Assembly (NCBI GenBank): GCA_902779765.1
Contig: CACZCQ010000004.1
Location: forward strand, 1 to 64,000
Direction: 5' to 3'
Length of the DNA stretch: 64,000 nt
Source of the DNA: an uncultured Bacteroidia bacterium
Lineage (GTDB): Bacteria; Bacteroidota; Bacteroidia; Bacteroidales; UBA932
This document shows, one piece after another, positions 47,723 through 55,259 of this stretch. Each line of letters opens with the position of its first letter. Positions within the stretch are counted from its first letter, which is position 1. The translations under genes were made by a program, and so were the position numbers. The notes beneath the pieces were generated by a model. It was given only the letters and a program-made list of their open reading frames with translations. It did not search any database and was not told the DNA's origin.

Positions 47723-47771
47723 TTTGATAATTAAAGGGCATGGACGGAAAGGACTCCCTCGACCATACCCT

Positions 47772-47847
47772 TGGTCTGGATGACTGGACTTGAACCAGCG
47801 ACCTCCTGGTCCCTAACCAGGTGCGCTACCAACTGCGCTACATCCAG
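47772..47847 (-). tRNA. tRNA-Pro (anticodon AGG)
   Basis: 76 nt including an encoded CCA (73 nt without). Acceptor CTGGATG/CATCCAG starts with C1-G72, a proline hallmark, and the discriminator is A. The anticodon stem CCTGG/CCAGG holds loop TTAGGGA, giving AGG with G37. An A34 proline tRNA is unusual in bacteria and would need inosine modification to read more than CCU. Confidence 0.88.
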
Positions 47848-47859
47848 ATAAATTTCCTC

Positions 47860-47937
47860 TGGTAGGGACGATCGGGCTCGAACCGATGACCTCTTCAATG
47901 TGACTGAAGCGCTCTGAACCGACTGAGCTACGCCCCT
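47860..47937 (-). tRNA. tRNA-Val (anticodon CAC)
   Basis: 78 nt with CCA (75 without). Acceptor AGGGGCG/CGTCCCT begins with A1-U72, the D-arm is GCTC/GAGC, the anticodon stem CTTCA/TGAAG holds loop GTCACAT, and the T-arm is ATCGG/CCGAT. Anticodon CAC reads GUG. It is the promoter-proximal member of the cluster. Confidence 0.88.
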
Positions 47938-47956
47938 GATTTCGCAAATGCGGATG

Positions 47957-47964
47957 CAAAGATA
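47957..47964 (-). promoter_or_regulatory. -7 box TATCTTTG of the tRNA cluster
   Basis: Exact TAnnTTTG match on the minus strand, 19 bp upstream of the tRNA-Val 5' end, in the divergent spacer. Confidence 0.65.
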
Positions 47965-47985
47965 AGAAAAATTCAAAAAATAATC

Positions 47986-47993
47986 TATCTTTA
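47986..47993 (+). promoter_or_regulatory. -7-like box TATCTTTA of the GHL10-like gene
   Basis: One mismatch to TAnnTTTG. It ends on the first base of an in-frame ATG at 47993, which argues that translation instead begins at the ATG at 48017. Confidence 0.45.
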
Positions 47994-48016
47994 TGAAAAA
48001 TATCATCCAACATCTC

Positions 48017-49105
48017 ATGAAAACTATAAAAGTCCTGTTTGTTGCAGTTACGATTGCAATCCTGGCCGCATGCTCCGGCAAGGAAGCCAAGGCCCCTGTC
48101 TATGTCTGTGAAGGGATCAACGCCCGAACCGACATGGAAGAACTCTCGGAGAGATTCCGTTTCTGGAAATCCAACGGAGTCGTAGGAGTATGCATGGGTT
48201 GTGACGATCCCGACGTGATACGCGAAGCCTCGGCACGCGCCCATGCAGAAGGACTTGAATACCACGCCTGGATAGGAGCCATGACCCGCGGAGGCAAGCC
48301 GCACGGCTGGTATACCGTAAACCGCCTTGGACAGCCTTCCGACGAGAATCCACCTTATGTTCCTTATTATACGACACTTGACCCGGCGGATCCGGATGTC
48401 AGGGAGTACCTGACCGGAATGTATTCGGAGATAGCCGGGCTGCCGGACGTCGACTACGTCCAACTGGACTATATCCGCTACGCCGACGTCATCCTGTCCC
48501 GCGGGCTCTGGGACAAGTACGGACTCGTGATGGACGAGGAATATGCTCCCGCGGACTACTGCTACTGCAATGACTGCGTGGCGGAGTTCAAGGAACTGAC
48601 TGGAATCGATATCCGAGAGGTTGAAGATCCTTCCAAGGTCAAGGAGTGGGCGCAGTTCCGCTGCGACAAGGTAACAGAACTGGTCAACATGATAGTCGAT
48701 GCGGTCCACGCAAAGGGCAAGAAAGTCAGCGCAGACGTATTCCCGGGCCCCATGTCCCACGCATACTGGATGGTCCGCCAGGAGTGGAGCAAATGGAATG
48801 TGGACATGCTTTTCCCGATGAACTACAACGACTTCTATATGGAAGGTCCTGAATGGCTAGCAACCATAGTCAAGGAGGAGGTCGGTTCCGCTCCCGAAGG
48901 AGTACCGGTCATGAGCGGCCTTTTCATCTGCCCGGACTGGCAGAACAAGGACAAGGTGGTCGATCCCGAAAACTCGGGACTGCTGCCTTCCGAGATGGAG
49001 ACAGCAGTCCGTGGTTCGCTGGATAACGGAGCAGCAGGCATCTGCCTCTTCACTCCCGGCAGGATGTCACAGGAGCATTGGGATGCCCTTGCCAAGTCGT
49101 TATGA
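48017..49105 (+). CDS. GHL10-like putative glycoside hydrolase lipoprotein
   Basis: 362 aa from the ATG at 48017, giving a 19-residue lipoprotein signal ending LAAC; a start at 47993 would overlap the promoter box. The rest is a TIM-barrel-like domain: GINARTDMEELSERFRFWKS at the N-terminus, VDYVQLDYIRYADV near residue 150 (the D-Y-x-R-Y signature of glycosyl-hydrolase-like family 10/13 proteins), and VSADVFPGPMSHA near 235. A CYCNDC motif near 180 hints at a bound metal. It probably cleaves a polysaccharide at the cell surface. Substrate and activity are unproven for the family. Confidence 0.75.
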   Translation: MKTIKVLFVAVTIAILAACSGKEAKAPVYVCEGINARTDMEELSERFRFWKSNGVVGVCMGCDDPDVIREASARAHAEGLEYHAWIGAMTRGGKPHGWYTVNRLGQPSDENPPYVPYYTTLDPADPDVREYLTGMYSEIAGLPDVDYVQLDYIRYADVILSRGLWDKYGLVMDEEYAPADYCYCNDCVAEFKELTGIDIREVEDPSKVKEWAQFRCDKVTELVNMIVDAVHAKGKKVSADVFPGPMSHAYWMVRQEWSKWNVDMLFPMNYNDFYMEGPEWLATIVKEEVGSAPEGVPVMSGLFICPDWQNKDKVVDPENSGLLPSEMETAVRGSLDNGAAGICLFTPGRMSQEHWDALAKSL

Positions 49106-50044
49106 TCAGTCGTGTAATCCTTTCTTCTTCAAATAATTGATCAAGTAATCCGGACGGTCGCTCTGGAAGACCTTGGCACCAAGGTCGAGGAGCCTTCCAT
49201 AGGCTGCCTCGGCTTCCTCCGGACTCTGGAATGCCCTGTCATCGTCGTTGTAGCCGCAAAGGGATCCCCAGATAGAATTGATCCATATCTTCGAGCCTGC
49301 GTCCTGAAGGGCCTTGGTGTATGATTCCACGGCAGGGATATCCTGGGTGAAACAGACTTCGAACATCACCGGCATCTCACCGCCATCGAGCCAGGGGTCG
49401 ATGGTGGGAGCAGTACCGTCCCTTACAACCGTCACGATAGGCATGTAAACGATTCCGGCTTCCTTGCACTGTTCCATGGCTTCCGAGCAGGCCTGGCGTG
49501 TTCCTCCGGACTTGAAGATGATCTGCTCGACACATCCGACCTTGCGGGCGACCTCGAGGACCTGGGGGAAATATGACCAGCCGTGGTCTACATTGACCAG
49601 GATCCTGTCCTTGCATACGGTAAGGGCCTCCTCGAGGGTCGGCATACGAAGGGAATCCGTGGTCACTCCGTGCGCCCTCTTCAGTTTCAACGTCTTGATC
49701 GAGTCAAGCGTGAAGGAGGATACCGGTCCCCTGCCGTTGGTGGTACGGTTGACTGTTCCGTCATGGCAGAGCACGAGTACGCTGTCCGAAGTCATGGCGA
49801 CATCGAGCTCCATAATGTCCACACCCATCTTGATCACGGATTCGATGGCAGGGATCGAGTTCTCCGGATAATTGCGCCAATCCCCTCTGTGGGATGCGAC
49901 CAGAACCTTCTTGGAAGCGGGGTCCTGCAATATGGCAAGGGCCCTGGCAGCCCGCTCGTTCTCCTTGACAGGTGCGTGGCAGGAAACTGCCAGGAGGACG
50001 ACGGAGGAAAGAATGAATAATTCAGGATATTTCATATCAATCAT
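49106..50044 (-). CDS. Glycerophosphodiester phosphodiesterase-family lipoprotein
   Basis: 312 aa with a lipoprotein-like signal (LLAVSC near residue 22). GDPD motifs: ASHRGDWRNYPENS near 52, GVDIMELDVAMTSD near 75, and LCHDGTVNRTTNG near 92, giving the catalytic His pair and metal-binding Glu/Asp. It hydrolyses deacylated phospholipids such as glycerophosphoethanolamine or glycerophosphoinositol to glycerol-3-phosphate and an alcohol, outside the cytoplasm. The start overlaps the upstream stop (TAATG), making it the last gene of a five-gene operon. Confidence 0.88.
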   Translation of the reverse strand: MIDMKYPELFILSSVVLLAVSCHAPVKENERAARALAILQDPASKKVLVASHRGDWRNYPENSIPAIESVIKMGVDIMELDVAMTSDSVLVLCHDGTVNRTTNGRGPVSSFTLDSIKTLKLKRAHGVTTDSLRMPTLEEALTVCKDRILVNVDHGWSYFPQVLEVARKVGCVEQIIFKSGGTRQACSEAMEQCKEAGIVYMPIVTVVRDGTAPTIDPWLDGGEMPVMFEVCFTQDIPAVESYTKALQDAGSKIWINSIWGSLCGYNDDDRAFQSPEEAEAAYGRLLDLGAKVFQSDRPDYLINYLKKKGLHD

Positions 50045-50910
50045 TATCTTACGGGTTTGACATATTTGGATACTGCCGCTTCTATCTCTTCGGCCCTCAG
50101 GTCACGGCCCAGGACCGTTCCGTCAGGGCCTATGAGGATGATCAGGGGAATTCCGCGGGAACCGTAGAAGGTACCGTTGAGCCTCTCTTCGGAATACAGC
50201 TGAGGCCAGGTGATTCCGTGTTCTTCCATGGCCTTGGCGGCCTTGTCCATCTTGTCCGCCACATCGATTCCGATGATTTCGAACTGGGGACCGCAGTACT
50301 TCTCATATACTGCCTTCAGGAACGGGACTTCACCTATGCACCAGGGGCACCAGGATGCCCAGAAATCAAGGATGACGTATTTCCCCTTCCCTACATAATC
50401 AGACAGCCTTGCCGTGGTTCCATCCGCTAGGGCTGCCTCGAAATCGGCGAACATCTTCCCTTCTGCCGTGGCAGCGAGGGCCTCGTTCCGGGCAATGACG
50501 GTGGCTATGATGCCGCTGTCCTTCATCAAGGATGTGTCAACCTTGGCTGCCAGTTTCTCGATCTGTCCATTGTCGAGATAGTTGATGGCAGCCTCGAAGG
50601 CCTTCGCACCGGCAGCATTATCGGCATTGTCATCGATAATTCCCAACAGGTAATCCACCTTCCTGGCATTGACCTCCGCCGAATTGGCCATAATCCTGTG
50701 GTCTGCCAACCCCATCGAGAGCTTGGTTGTGTCCATGAAAGCCTTTTCGAAGGCCCTTGTCTCGTCAGCGAATTCCTTGATGGCAGATTCCATCTCGGTG
50801 ATAATTGCATCTACTTCTTCCTGGGTCTTTTTCTTCGGCCCGCAGGCGACGATTGCGCAGCAGAGCGCTGACAGCGCCGCGACTGCAAACAATGAACTGA
50901 AATGTCTCAT
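50044..50910 (-). CDS. TlpA-like thioredoxin-domain lipoprotein
   Basis: 288 aa. The signal ends IVAC. Residues about 25-140 form a helical N-terminal region without known motif. A TlpA/ResA-like thioredoxin domain follows, with active site WCPWC (Cys188, Cys191) and a GSRGIPLIILIGPDG segment containing the cis-Pro. It should reduce or exchange disulfides of exported proteins. The bulky Trp between the cysteines is uncommon but seen in relatives. The start overlaps the HD gene by 4 bp (ATGA). Confidence 0.85.
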   Translation of the reverse strand: MRHFSSLFAVAALSALCCAIVACGPKKKTQEEVDAIITEMESAIKEFADETRAFEKAFMDTTKLSMGLADHRIMANSAEVNARKVDYLLGIIDDNADNAAGAKAFEAAINYLDNGQIEKLAAKVDTSLMKDSGIIATVIARNEALAATAEGKMFADFEAALADGTTARLSDYVGKGKYVILDFWASWCPWCIGEVPFLKAVYEKYCGPQFEIIGIDVADKMDKAAKAMEEHGITWPQLYSEERLNGTFYGSRGIPLIILIGPDGTVLGRDLRAEEIEAAVSKYVKPVR

Positions 50911-51560
50911 GACTTATGGTTTATTTGATTCGTTTCTTCATCGAATATCCTTTCGAAAGTCTCCCTCAGCCTCGGAAGGTCGTTGATTATGGTACGAAGT
51001 TCTTCCAGCCTGACGGCATTGCGCGATTCGGGAATGAACAGCTTTAGGTAACCGCCATAATCGTATTTCTCGTGCATATGGTCGAGGAAACGCCTCCAAT
51101 GGCCCTCCCTGTCCAATTCCGGATAATGCTCGAAACCGAACTGAACCGTACGGCGGAGTATTTTCAGGGGGATTATATCGCGGTCAGCCTCGGCGATTAT
51201 CCTGCCATATATGCTCCTTGGTTCGACCCCGTTGGATGCCCTGTGGTCCTCAGCTGCCTGGGCGATGGTCTCAACCTGTTCCGGAGAGAAAAAGCCGGCC
51301 AAGAAAGGATCTTTCCTTATAATCCTTCCGGAAGCCAGGTGATGTGTCTCCCTGCCTTCGACGAGTCCGGTGTCGTGGAAGGCAGCGGCGGCATAGACCA
51401 TATCCACGTCAACATCATAATGCTCCGATAGTTCCAGTGCGGCAGAGATGACGCTTCGGGCATGATCCTCCCGATGTGCCAGGTCGAATGAAGCGTAACG
51501 GGGAATCACCTCGTCTTCCACATACCGCGTCAGGTTCTCATCTATCTTTTTGGCAGCCAT
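50907..51560 (-). CDS. HD-domain phosphohydrolase
   Basis: 217 aa. Metal ligands of the HD superfamily are His33 (REDHARSV), His62-Asp63 (AFHDTG), His108-like (EDHRA) and a later Asp (AEADRD). It hydrolyses an unknown nucleotide or phosphate ester in the cytoplasm. The start at 51560 (MAAKKIDEN) is 1 bp after the inositol-monophosphatase-like gene; the longer frame upstream runs inside that gene and is discarded. It is the third gene of a tightly packed operon. Confidence 0.82.
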   Translation of the reverse strand: MAAKKIDENLTRYVEDEVIPRYASFDLAHREDHARSVISAALELSEHYDVDVDMVYAAAAFHDTGLVEGRETHHLASGRIIRKDPFLAGFFSPEQVETIAQAAEDHRASNGVEPRSIYGRIIAEADRDIIPLKILRRTVQFGFEHYPELDREGHWRRFLDHMHEKYDYGGYLKLFIPESRNAVRLEELRTIINDLPRLRETFERIFDEETNQINHKS

Positions 51561-51561
51561 C

Positions 51562-52350
51562 TCAATAAGGTAATTCTGACAGGTATCTGCCGACGGTGGA
51601 AACCAACTCCCTGCAGCTGTCTTCCCTGTTGGATCCAATGACCATGGATGGCTTGAAAGGGTCCAGCCTCTCACCTCCGAATCCGCACACGACTCCGCCC
51701 GCTTCCTTGACGATCAGTCCTCCCGCCGCAAAATCCCAGGGCTGGAGCCTCATCTCGAAATACAACTCCACGTAGCCGGCCGCCATGAGGCAGAGCTCGA
51801 TGGCAGCCGATCCGTAACGCCTGAAATCATTGCTGCGCATGTACACATCGTAGATTATATCGGAGCATGTCCTGGCGAATTCCTTGCGGTAGGTGCTCAT
51901 TGCTGTGCAGAACAGGCCATCCTCGAACGGGCGGTCCGAAACTTTGATACGGTGGCCGTTGCAGAAGGCCCCTGAACCCTTCTCTGCATGATAAAGCTCA
52001 TCCCTCCACGGACTGTAGACTACGCCGGCACAGACTTCTCCGTTACGGGCAAGCGCCACGCTGATACAGCAGTCCTGCATGGACCTTGCATAGTTTGCTG
52101 TACCGTCAATCGGATCTATGATCCAGATATATTCATGCGAGATGTCATCAAGGTCCTCCTCCTCACAGAGGAACCCGCTTCCGGGAATCAATTCGGCCAG
52201 GCGCCCGACCAGGAAGTGCTGTACGGCCAGGTCTGACGATGTGACGAGGTTGGCTGATGAGCCTTTCTCCATCACTTCGAATCCGGAGCGGACCATCAGG
52301 CCGGCGGCCTCGCGGACTGTCTCTATTATCTTGTCGGTAATCATTTTCAT
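51562..52350 (-). CDS. Inositol-monophosphatase-family phosphatase
   Basis: 262 aa from the ATG at 52350, which overlaps the upstream stop (ATGA). The family metal site is complete: CEEEDL near residue 62, DPIDGTANY (Asp79, Asp82) and WDFAAGGLIVKEAGG near 205. It removes phosphate from inositol-1-phosphate, 3'-phosphoadenosine phosphate, fructose-1,6-bisphosphate or similar; the sequence does not settle which. Pairing with a GDPD gene in the same operon would fit phosphoinositol turnover. Confidence 0.88.
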   Translation of the reverse strand: MKMITDKIIETVREAAGLMVRSGFEVMEKGSSANLVTSSDLAVQHFLVGRLAELIPGSGFLCEEEDLDDISHEYIWIIDPIDGTANYARSMQDCCISVALARNGEVCAGVVYSPWRDELYHAEKGSGAFCNGHRIKVSDRPFEDGLFCTAMSTYRKEFARTCSDIIYDVYMRSNDFRRYGSAAIELCLMAAGYVELYFEMRLQPWDFAAGGLIVKEAGGVVCGFGGERLDPFKPSMVIGSNREDSCRELVSTVGRYLSELPY

Positions 52351-53588
52351 TTCAGCTTGGTAATCCATCGGGATATATCTTCCAGGACTTCCGGGGAGAC
52401 GGTCTCTTCGATGTCCTTGTATTCGAACGGTTGTCCGGTGACACAATGCTGGAACAGATGGTTCAGGCCGGGATAAACCTTGACCTCAGTATATTTCGAT
52501 ACGTATTTCCCGCGACGGGTCCTGGGCAGGTTGCTTTCTATAGAAGGAATATTCACAGCAGCTTCCACCTGGACGTCCCTGTCTCCGTTCAGGATCAGCG
52601 CCGGACAACGGATACCGTTTATGTCGGCTGCAGGATCATAGTCTATGGAATAATCCAGCCAGGGACTGTTCTGGGACTTTACCGAGGCACGGACAAACTC
52701 CTTGGTGACCGTCATGGGAGATCCAGCCTGACGCAGGGCGTTCAGATTCTGCAAAAGTAGTATGCTGTCGCCCTGGACACCGGGGCCGGCCAGGCTGACA
52801 ATGAAATCAGTCCGCCCCCTGGAGGCAAGCATGAATGCGATCCCTCCTCCTTCGCTGTGGCCGATCACTCCTATCTTCCTGAACTTCCCGAGCGAGCGGA
52901 GATAATCCAAGCCGGCGGAAGCATCCTTCATGAAGTCCTCGGTCGTGGCGTTGGCCGCATCTCCGGTCGAAGCTCCCGCTCCCCTGTCATCATATCTCAG
53001 GGTCGCGATCCCGTTCCTTGCAAGGTAGTCGGCAATCACCAGGAAAGGCTTGTGTCCGAACAGCTCCTCATCACGGTTCTGAAGACCGCTTCCGGATACC
53101 ATCAATGCCACTGGGACCTTTTTCCTGGCGTTCCACCCTTCGGGGTAAACCAGGGTCCCGGACAGGACGGCATCGCCATTGGAGAAAGAAACGTCTTCCA
53201 ATCTGTACGGGAAAGGAGGCTCCGGAGTCTGCGGGCGGTTCCTCACGAACTCACCCGGAGTAAGGACCAAGGGCATGCTCAGGCCCCTCTGCGAGAATCT
53301 TCCTACGATCTTGCCATCCAGAAGCTTTCCCGAGAAAGCCATGTCGAGCTGCCTGTTGGAAATGCTGACCGAGTCCGCCGATACGAATCTGACTTCTGCA
53401 GGGATATCCTTTGCTCCCTGGTCCGGGCTGTCCATGGTGCATACGTCCCCGTCGAAATGGAAAACAACCGCCAGTTTCGAAGAGACGAAATCAAGTTCTC
53501 CCTTCCATGAGCCTTTGATACCCTGGGCCACTGAAAAAGGAGCGGCCAGCAGGAATACAGGCACGAAAATGGCTAGAAAACGATTCAT
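52347..53588 (-). CDS. Secreted alpha/beta-hydrolase (dienelactone-hydrolase/acyl-peptidase-like)
   Basis: 413 aa with a signal peptide (MNRFLAIFVPVFLLAAPFS). A beta-rich N-terminal domain (about 25-140) precedes an alpha/beta-hydrolase fold with oxyanion strand VALMVSGSGLQNRDE, nucleophile elbow GHSEGGG (Ser near residue 248), acid Asp in ILNGDRDVQV and terminal His in YPGLNHLFQH. It probably acts as an esterase or acylase outside the cytoplasm. The start at 53588 opens the signal peptide; an upstream extension is not supported. First gene of the five-gene operon. Confidence 0.87.
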   Translation of the reverse strand: MNRFLAIFVPVFLLAAPFSVAQGIKGSWKGELDFVSSKLAVVFHFDGDVCTMDSPDQGAKDIPAEVRFVSADSVSISNRQLDMAFSGKLLDGKIVGRFSQRGLSMPLVLTPGEFVRNRPQTPEPPFPYRLEDVSFSNGDAVLSGTLVYPEGWNARKKVPVALMVSGSGLQNRDEELFGHKPFLVIADYLARNGIATLRYDDRGAGASTGDAANATTEDFMKDASAGLDYLRSLGKFRKIGVIGHSEGGGIAFMLASRGRTDFIVSLAGPGVQGDSILLLQNLNALRQAGSPMTVTKEFVRASVKSQNSPWLDYSIDYDPAADINGIRCPALILNGDRDVQVEAAVNIPSIESNLPRTRRGKYVSKYTEVKVYPGLNHLFQHCVTGQPFEYKDIEETVSPEVLEDISRWITKLK

Positions 53589-53647
53589 GTCATCCCAATT
53601 TATGATTATTTGCAAGATACGAATTTTTACAATTGGAATGAATAACG

Positions 53648-53655
53648 TACTTTTG
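53648..53655 (+). promoter_or_regulatory. -7 box TACTTTTG of the FMN-binding gene
   Basis: Exact TAnnTTTG match, 4 bp before the ATG at 53660. A TTGG at 53634-53637 may be the -33 region, although its spacing is short. Confidence 0.6.
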
Positions 53656-53659
53656 CACC

Positions 53660-54058
53660 ATGAAAAAAACGATAGCTTTATTTGCATTCTCAGTTCTCTT
53701 CGCCTTCTTCGGCCTGATCCTGTCAGCACAGGACAAGGATTCATGCAGGAAGGTACTCGGTAACGGGACGGTGGTGATAAACACTACAAGTCTCTGCGAG
53801 GATGTCGATGGCTTCATGGGTCCTACACCGGTCGAGATTCGTATCAGGAAAGACACCATCATAGACATCACCCCGCTTCCTAACGAAGAGACGCCTGCAT
53901 ATTTCCGTGAAGCTACGAAACTGTTCAGGAAATGGATCGGCCTGACTCCCTCCAAAGCACTAGCAGTAGAGGTCGATGCAGTCTCCGGTGCAACATTCTC
54001 ATCCGATGCCCTGATCGAGAACGTCAAGGCAGGACTCAAGAAAGCGGTAGAAAAATAA
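53660..54058 (+). CDS. Secreted FMN-binding-domain protein
   Basis: 132 aa with a signal peptide (cleavage near ILSAQ, residue 24). The rest is a lone FMN_bind domain as in RnfG/NqrC, with VSGATFSSDALIENVK; Thr112 of the SGAT motif is the usual site of covalent FMN attachment by ApbE. It likely acts as a periplasmic flavin electron carrier. It precedes a BaiN-like flavoprotein gene by 16 bp. The -7 box is almost on the start codon. Confidence 0.85.
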   Translation: MKKTIALFAFSVLFAFFGLILSAQDKDSCRKVLGNGTVVINTTSLCEDVDGFMGPTPVEIRIRKDTIIDITPLPNEETPAYFREATKLFRKWIGLTPSKALAVEVDAVSGATFSSDALIENVKAGLKKAVEK

Positions 54059-54074
54059 TCACCTCCATCCAAGG

Positions 54075-55259
54075 ATGAAAGTCGCGATTGTCGGAGCCGG
54101 TGCTGCCGGATGCTTCTGCGCCATCGAACTCGGGCGCAGGCTCCCGTCGGCCAGCATCGACATATTCGAGAGCGGAAGGAAGCCCCTTGCCAAGGTTGCG
54201 GTAACCGGCGGTGGCAGGTGCAACCTCACGAACTCTTTCGAAGGAATATCTTCCCTGAATGAAGCATATCCGCGCGGTGACAAACTAATGAGGAAGGTGT
54301 TCTCGACCTTTGACTACAAGGACACTTGGGACTGGTTCGTGAACGAAGGGGTGGAACTGGTCCTTCAGGAAGACAGGTGCGTATTCCCGGCCTCGCAGGA
54401 TGCGATGCAGATAGTGAACCTGCTGACCCTCAGGATGAAACATCTGGGGGTAAAGGTGCACACTGGCAGAAGGATCGAGTCGGTCAAGCCTCTTCTCGAT
54501 GAATATGAAGCCGTGGTCGTAACCACCGGAGGATGCCCCGGAAAGGAAGGCTATGGAATGTTCGAAGGACTTGACCTCGAACTTGTTCCACCTGTTCCTT
54601 CCCTGTTCACGTTCAACATCCCTTCTGATCCGGTACGGGAGCTTATGGGAACTGTTGTCGAGAATGTGACCGCCTCCCTGGCAGGAACGAGATACAAGGC
54701 TTCAGGACCGCTCCTGATAACCCATTGGGGAATGAGCGGTCCCGCCATCCTTAAACTCTCTTCATATGCCGCGCGCCACCTTGCCGAAACAGGATACGAT
54801 GCCACCCTTCTGGTCAACTGGGCCGGTGGGAATGACCACGATTCCATCAAATCGGAACTGCTCTCCATCGCGGCAAACAATCCTATGAAGATGATCTCCA
54901 ACTACCACCCGGAATACCTTCCGTCTAGGCTGTGGTCCTATCTGCTTTCCAAGGTCAAGGTAAGGGAAGAAGCCCGATGGGCGGAAGTCGGACCGAAAGG
55001 GATGAACAGGCTGGCCGAAGTCCTCGCCAACGACGCGTACCATATCAAGGGCCAGAGCCGCTTCAAGGAAGAATTCGTCACCTGCGGCGGGGTCTCCCTC
55101 AACAGCATAAACAATAAAACCCTGGAGTGCAAGAAGCATCCAGGGCTCTATTTCGCCGGAGAAATACTCGATGTTGACGCGATTACCGGAGGTTTCAATC
55201 TCCAGGCCGCATGGTCAACAGGTTATCTCGCGGCAGTCAGTATAGCTCAAAAAGCCTGA
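54075..55259 (+). CDS. HI0933/BaiN-family NAD(P)/FAD-dependent oxidoreductase
   Basis: 394 aa cytoplasmic flavoprotein. An N-terminal dinucleotide motif VGAGAAGCFCAIELG, VTGGGRCNLTNS near residue 42, a substrate-domain segment PLLITHWGMSGPAILKLSSY near 215, and the C-terminal FAGEILDVDAITGGFNLQAA FAD-binding block are all present. BaiN relatives reduce C=C bonds in bile-acid intermediates, but most members have no known substrate. It shares a transcript with the secreted FMN-binding protein. Confidence 0.9.
   Translation: MKVAIVGAGAAGCFCAIELGRRLPSASIDIFESGRKPLAKVAVTGGGRCNLTNSFEGISSLNEAYPRGDKLMRKVFSTFDYKDTWDWFVNEGVELVLQEDRCVFPASQDAMQIVNLLTLRMKHLGVKVHTGRRIESVKPLLDEYEAVVVTTGGCPGKEGYGMFEGLDLELVPPVPSLFTFNIPSDPVRELMGTVVENVTASLAGTRYKASGPLLITHWGMSGPAILKLSSYAARHLAETGYDATLLVNWAGGNDHDSIKSELLSIAANNPMKMISNYHPEYLPSRLWSYLLSKVKVREEARWAEVGPKGMNRLAEVLANDAYHIKGQSRFKEEFVTCGGVSLNSINNKTLECKKHPGLYFAGEILDVDAITGGFNLQAAWSTGYLAAVSIAQKA

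Noticed and set aside
51561-51674. N-terminal extension of the HD protein
   Set aside because: It lies wholly inside the 3' end of the IMPase-like gene, and the family-like N-terminus begins at 51560.
53589-53744. N-terminal extension of the alpha/beta-hydrolase
   Set aside because: It lies in the divergent promoter region, and a clear signal peptide starts at 53588.
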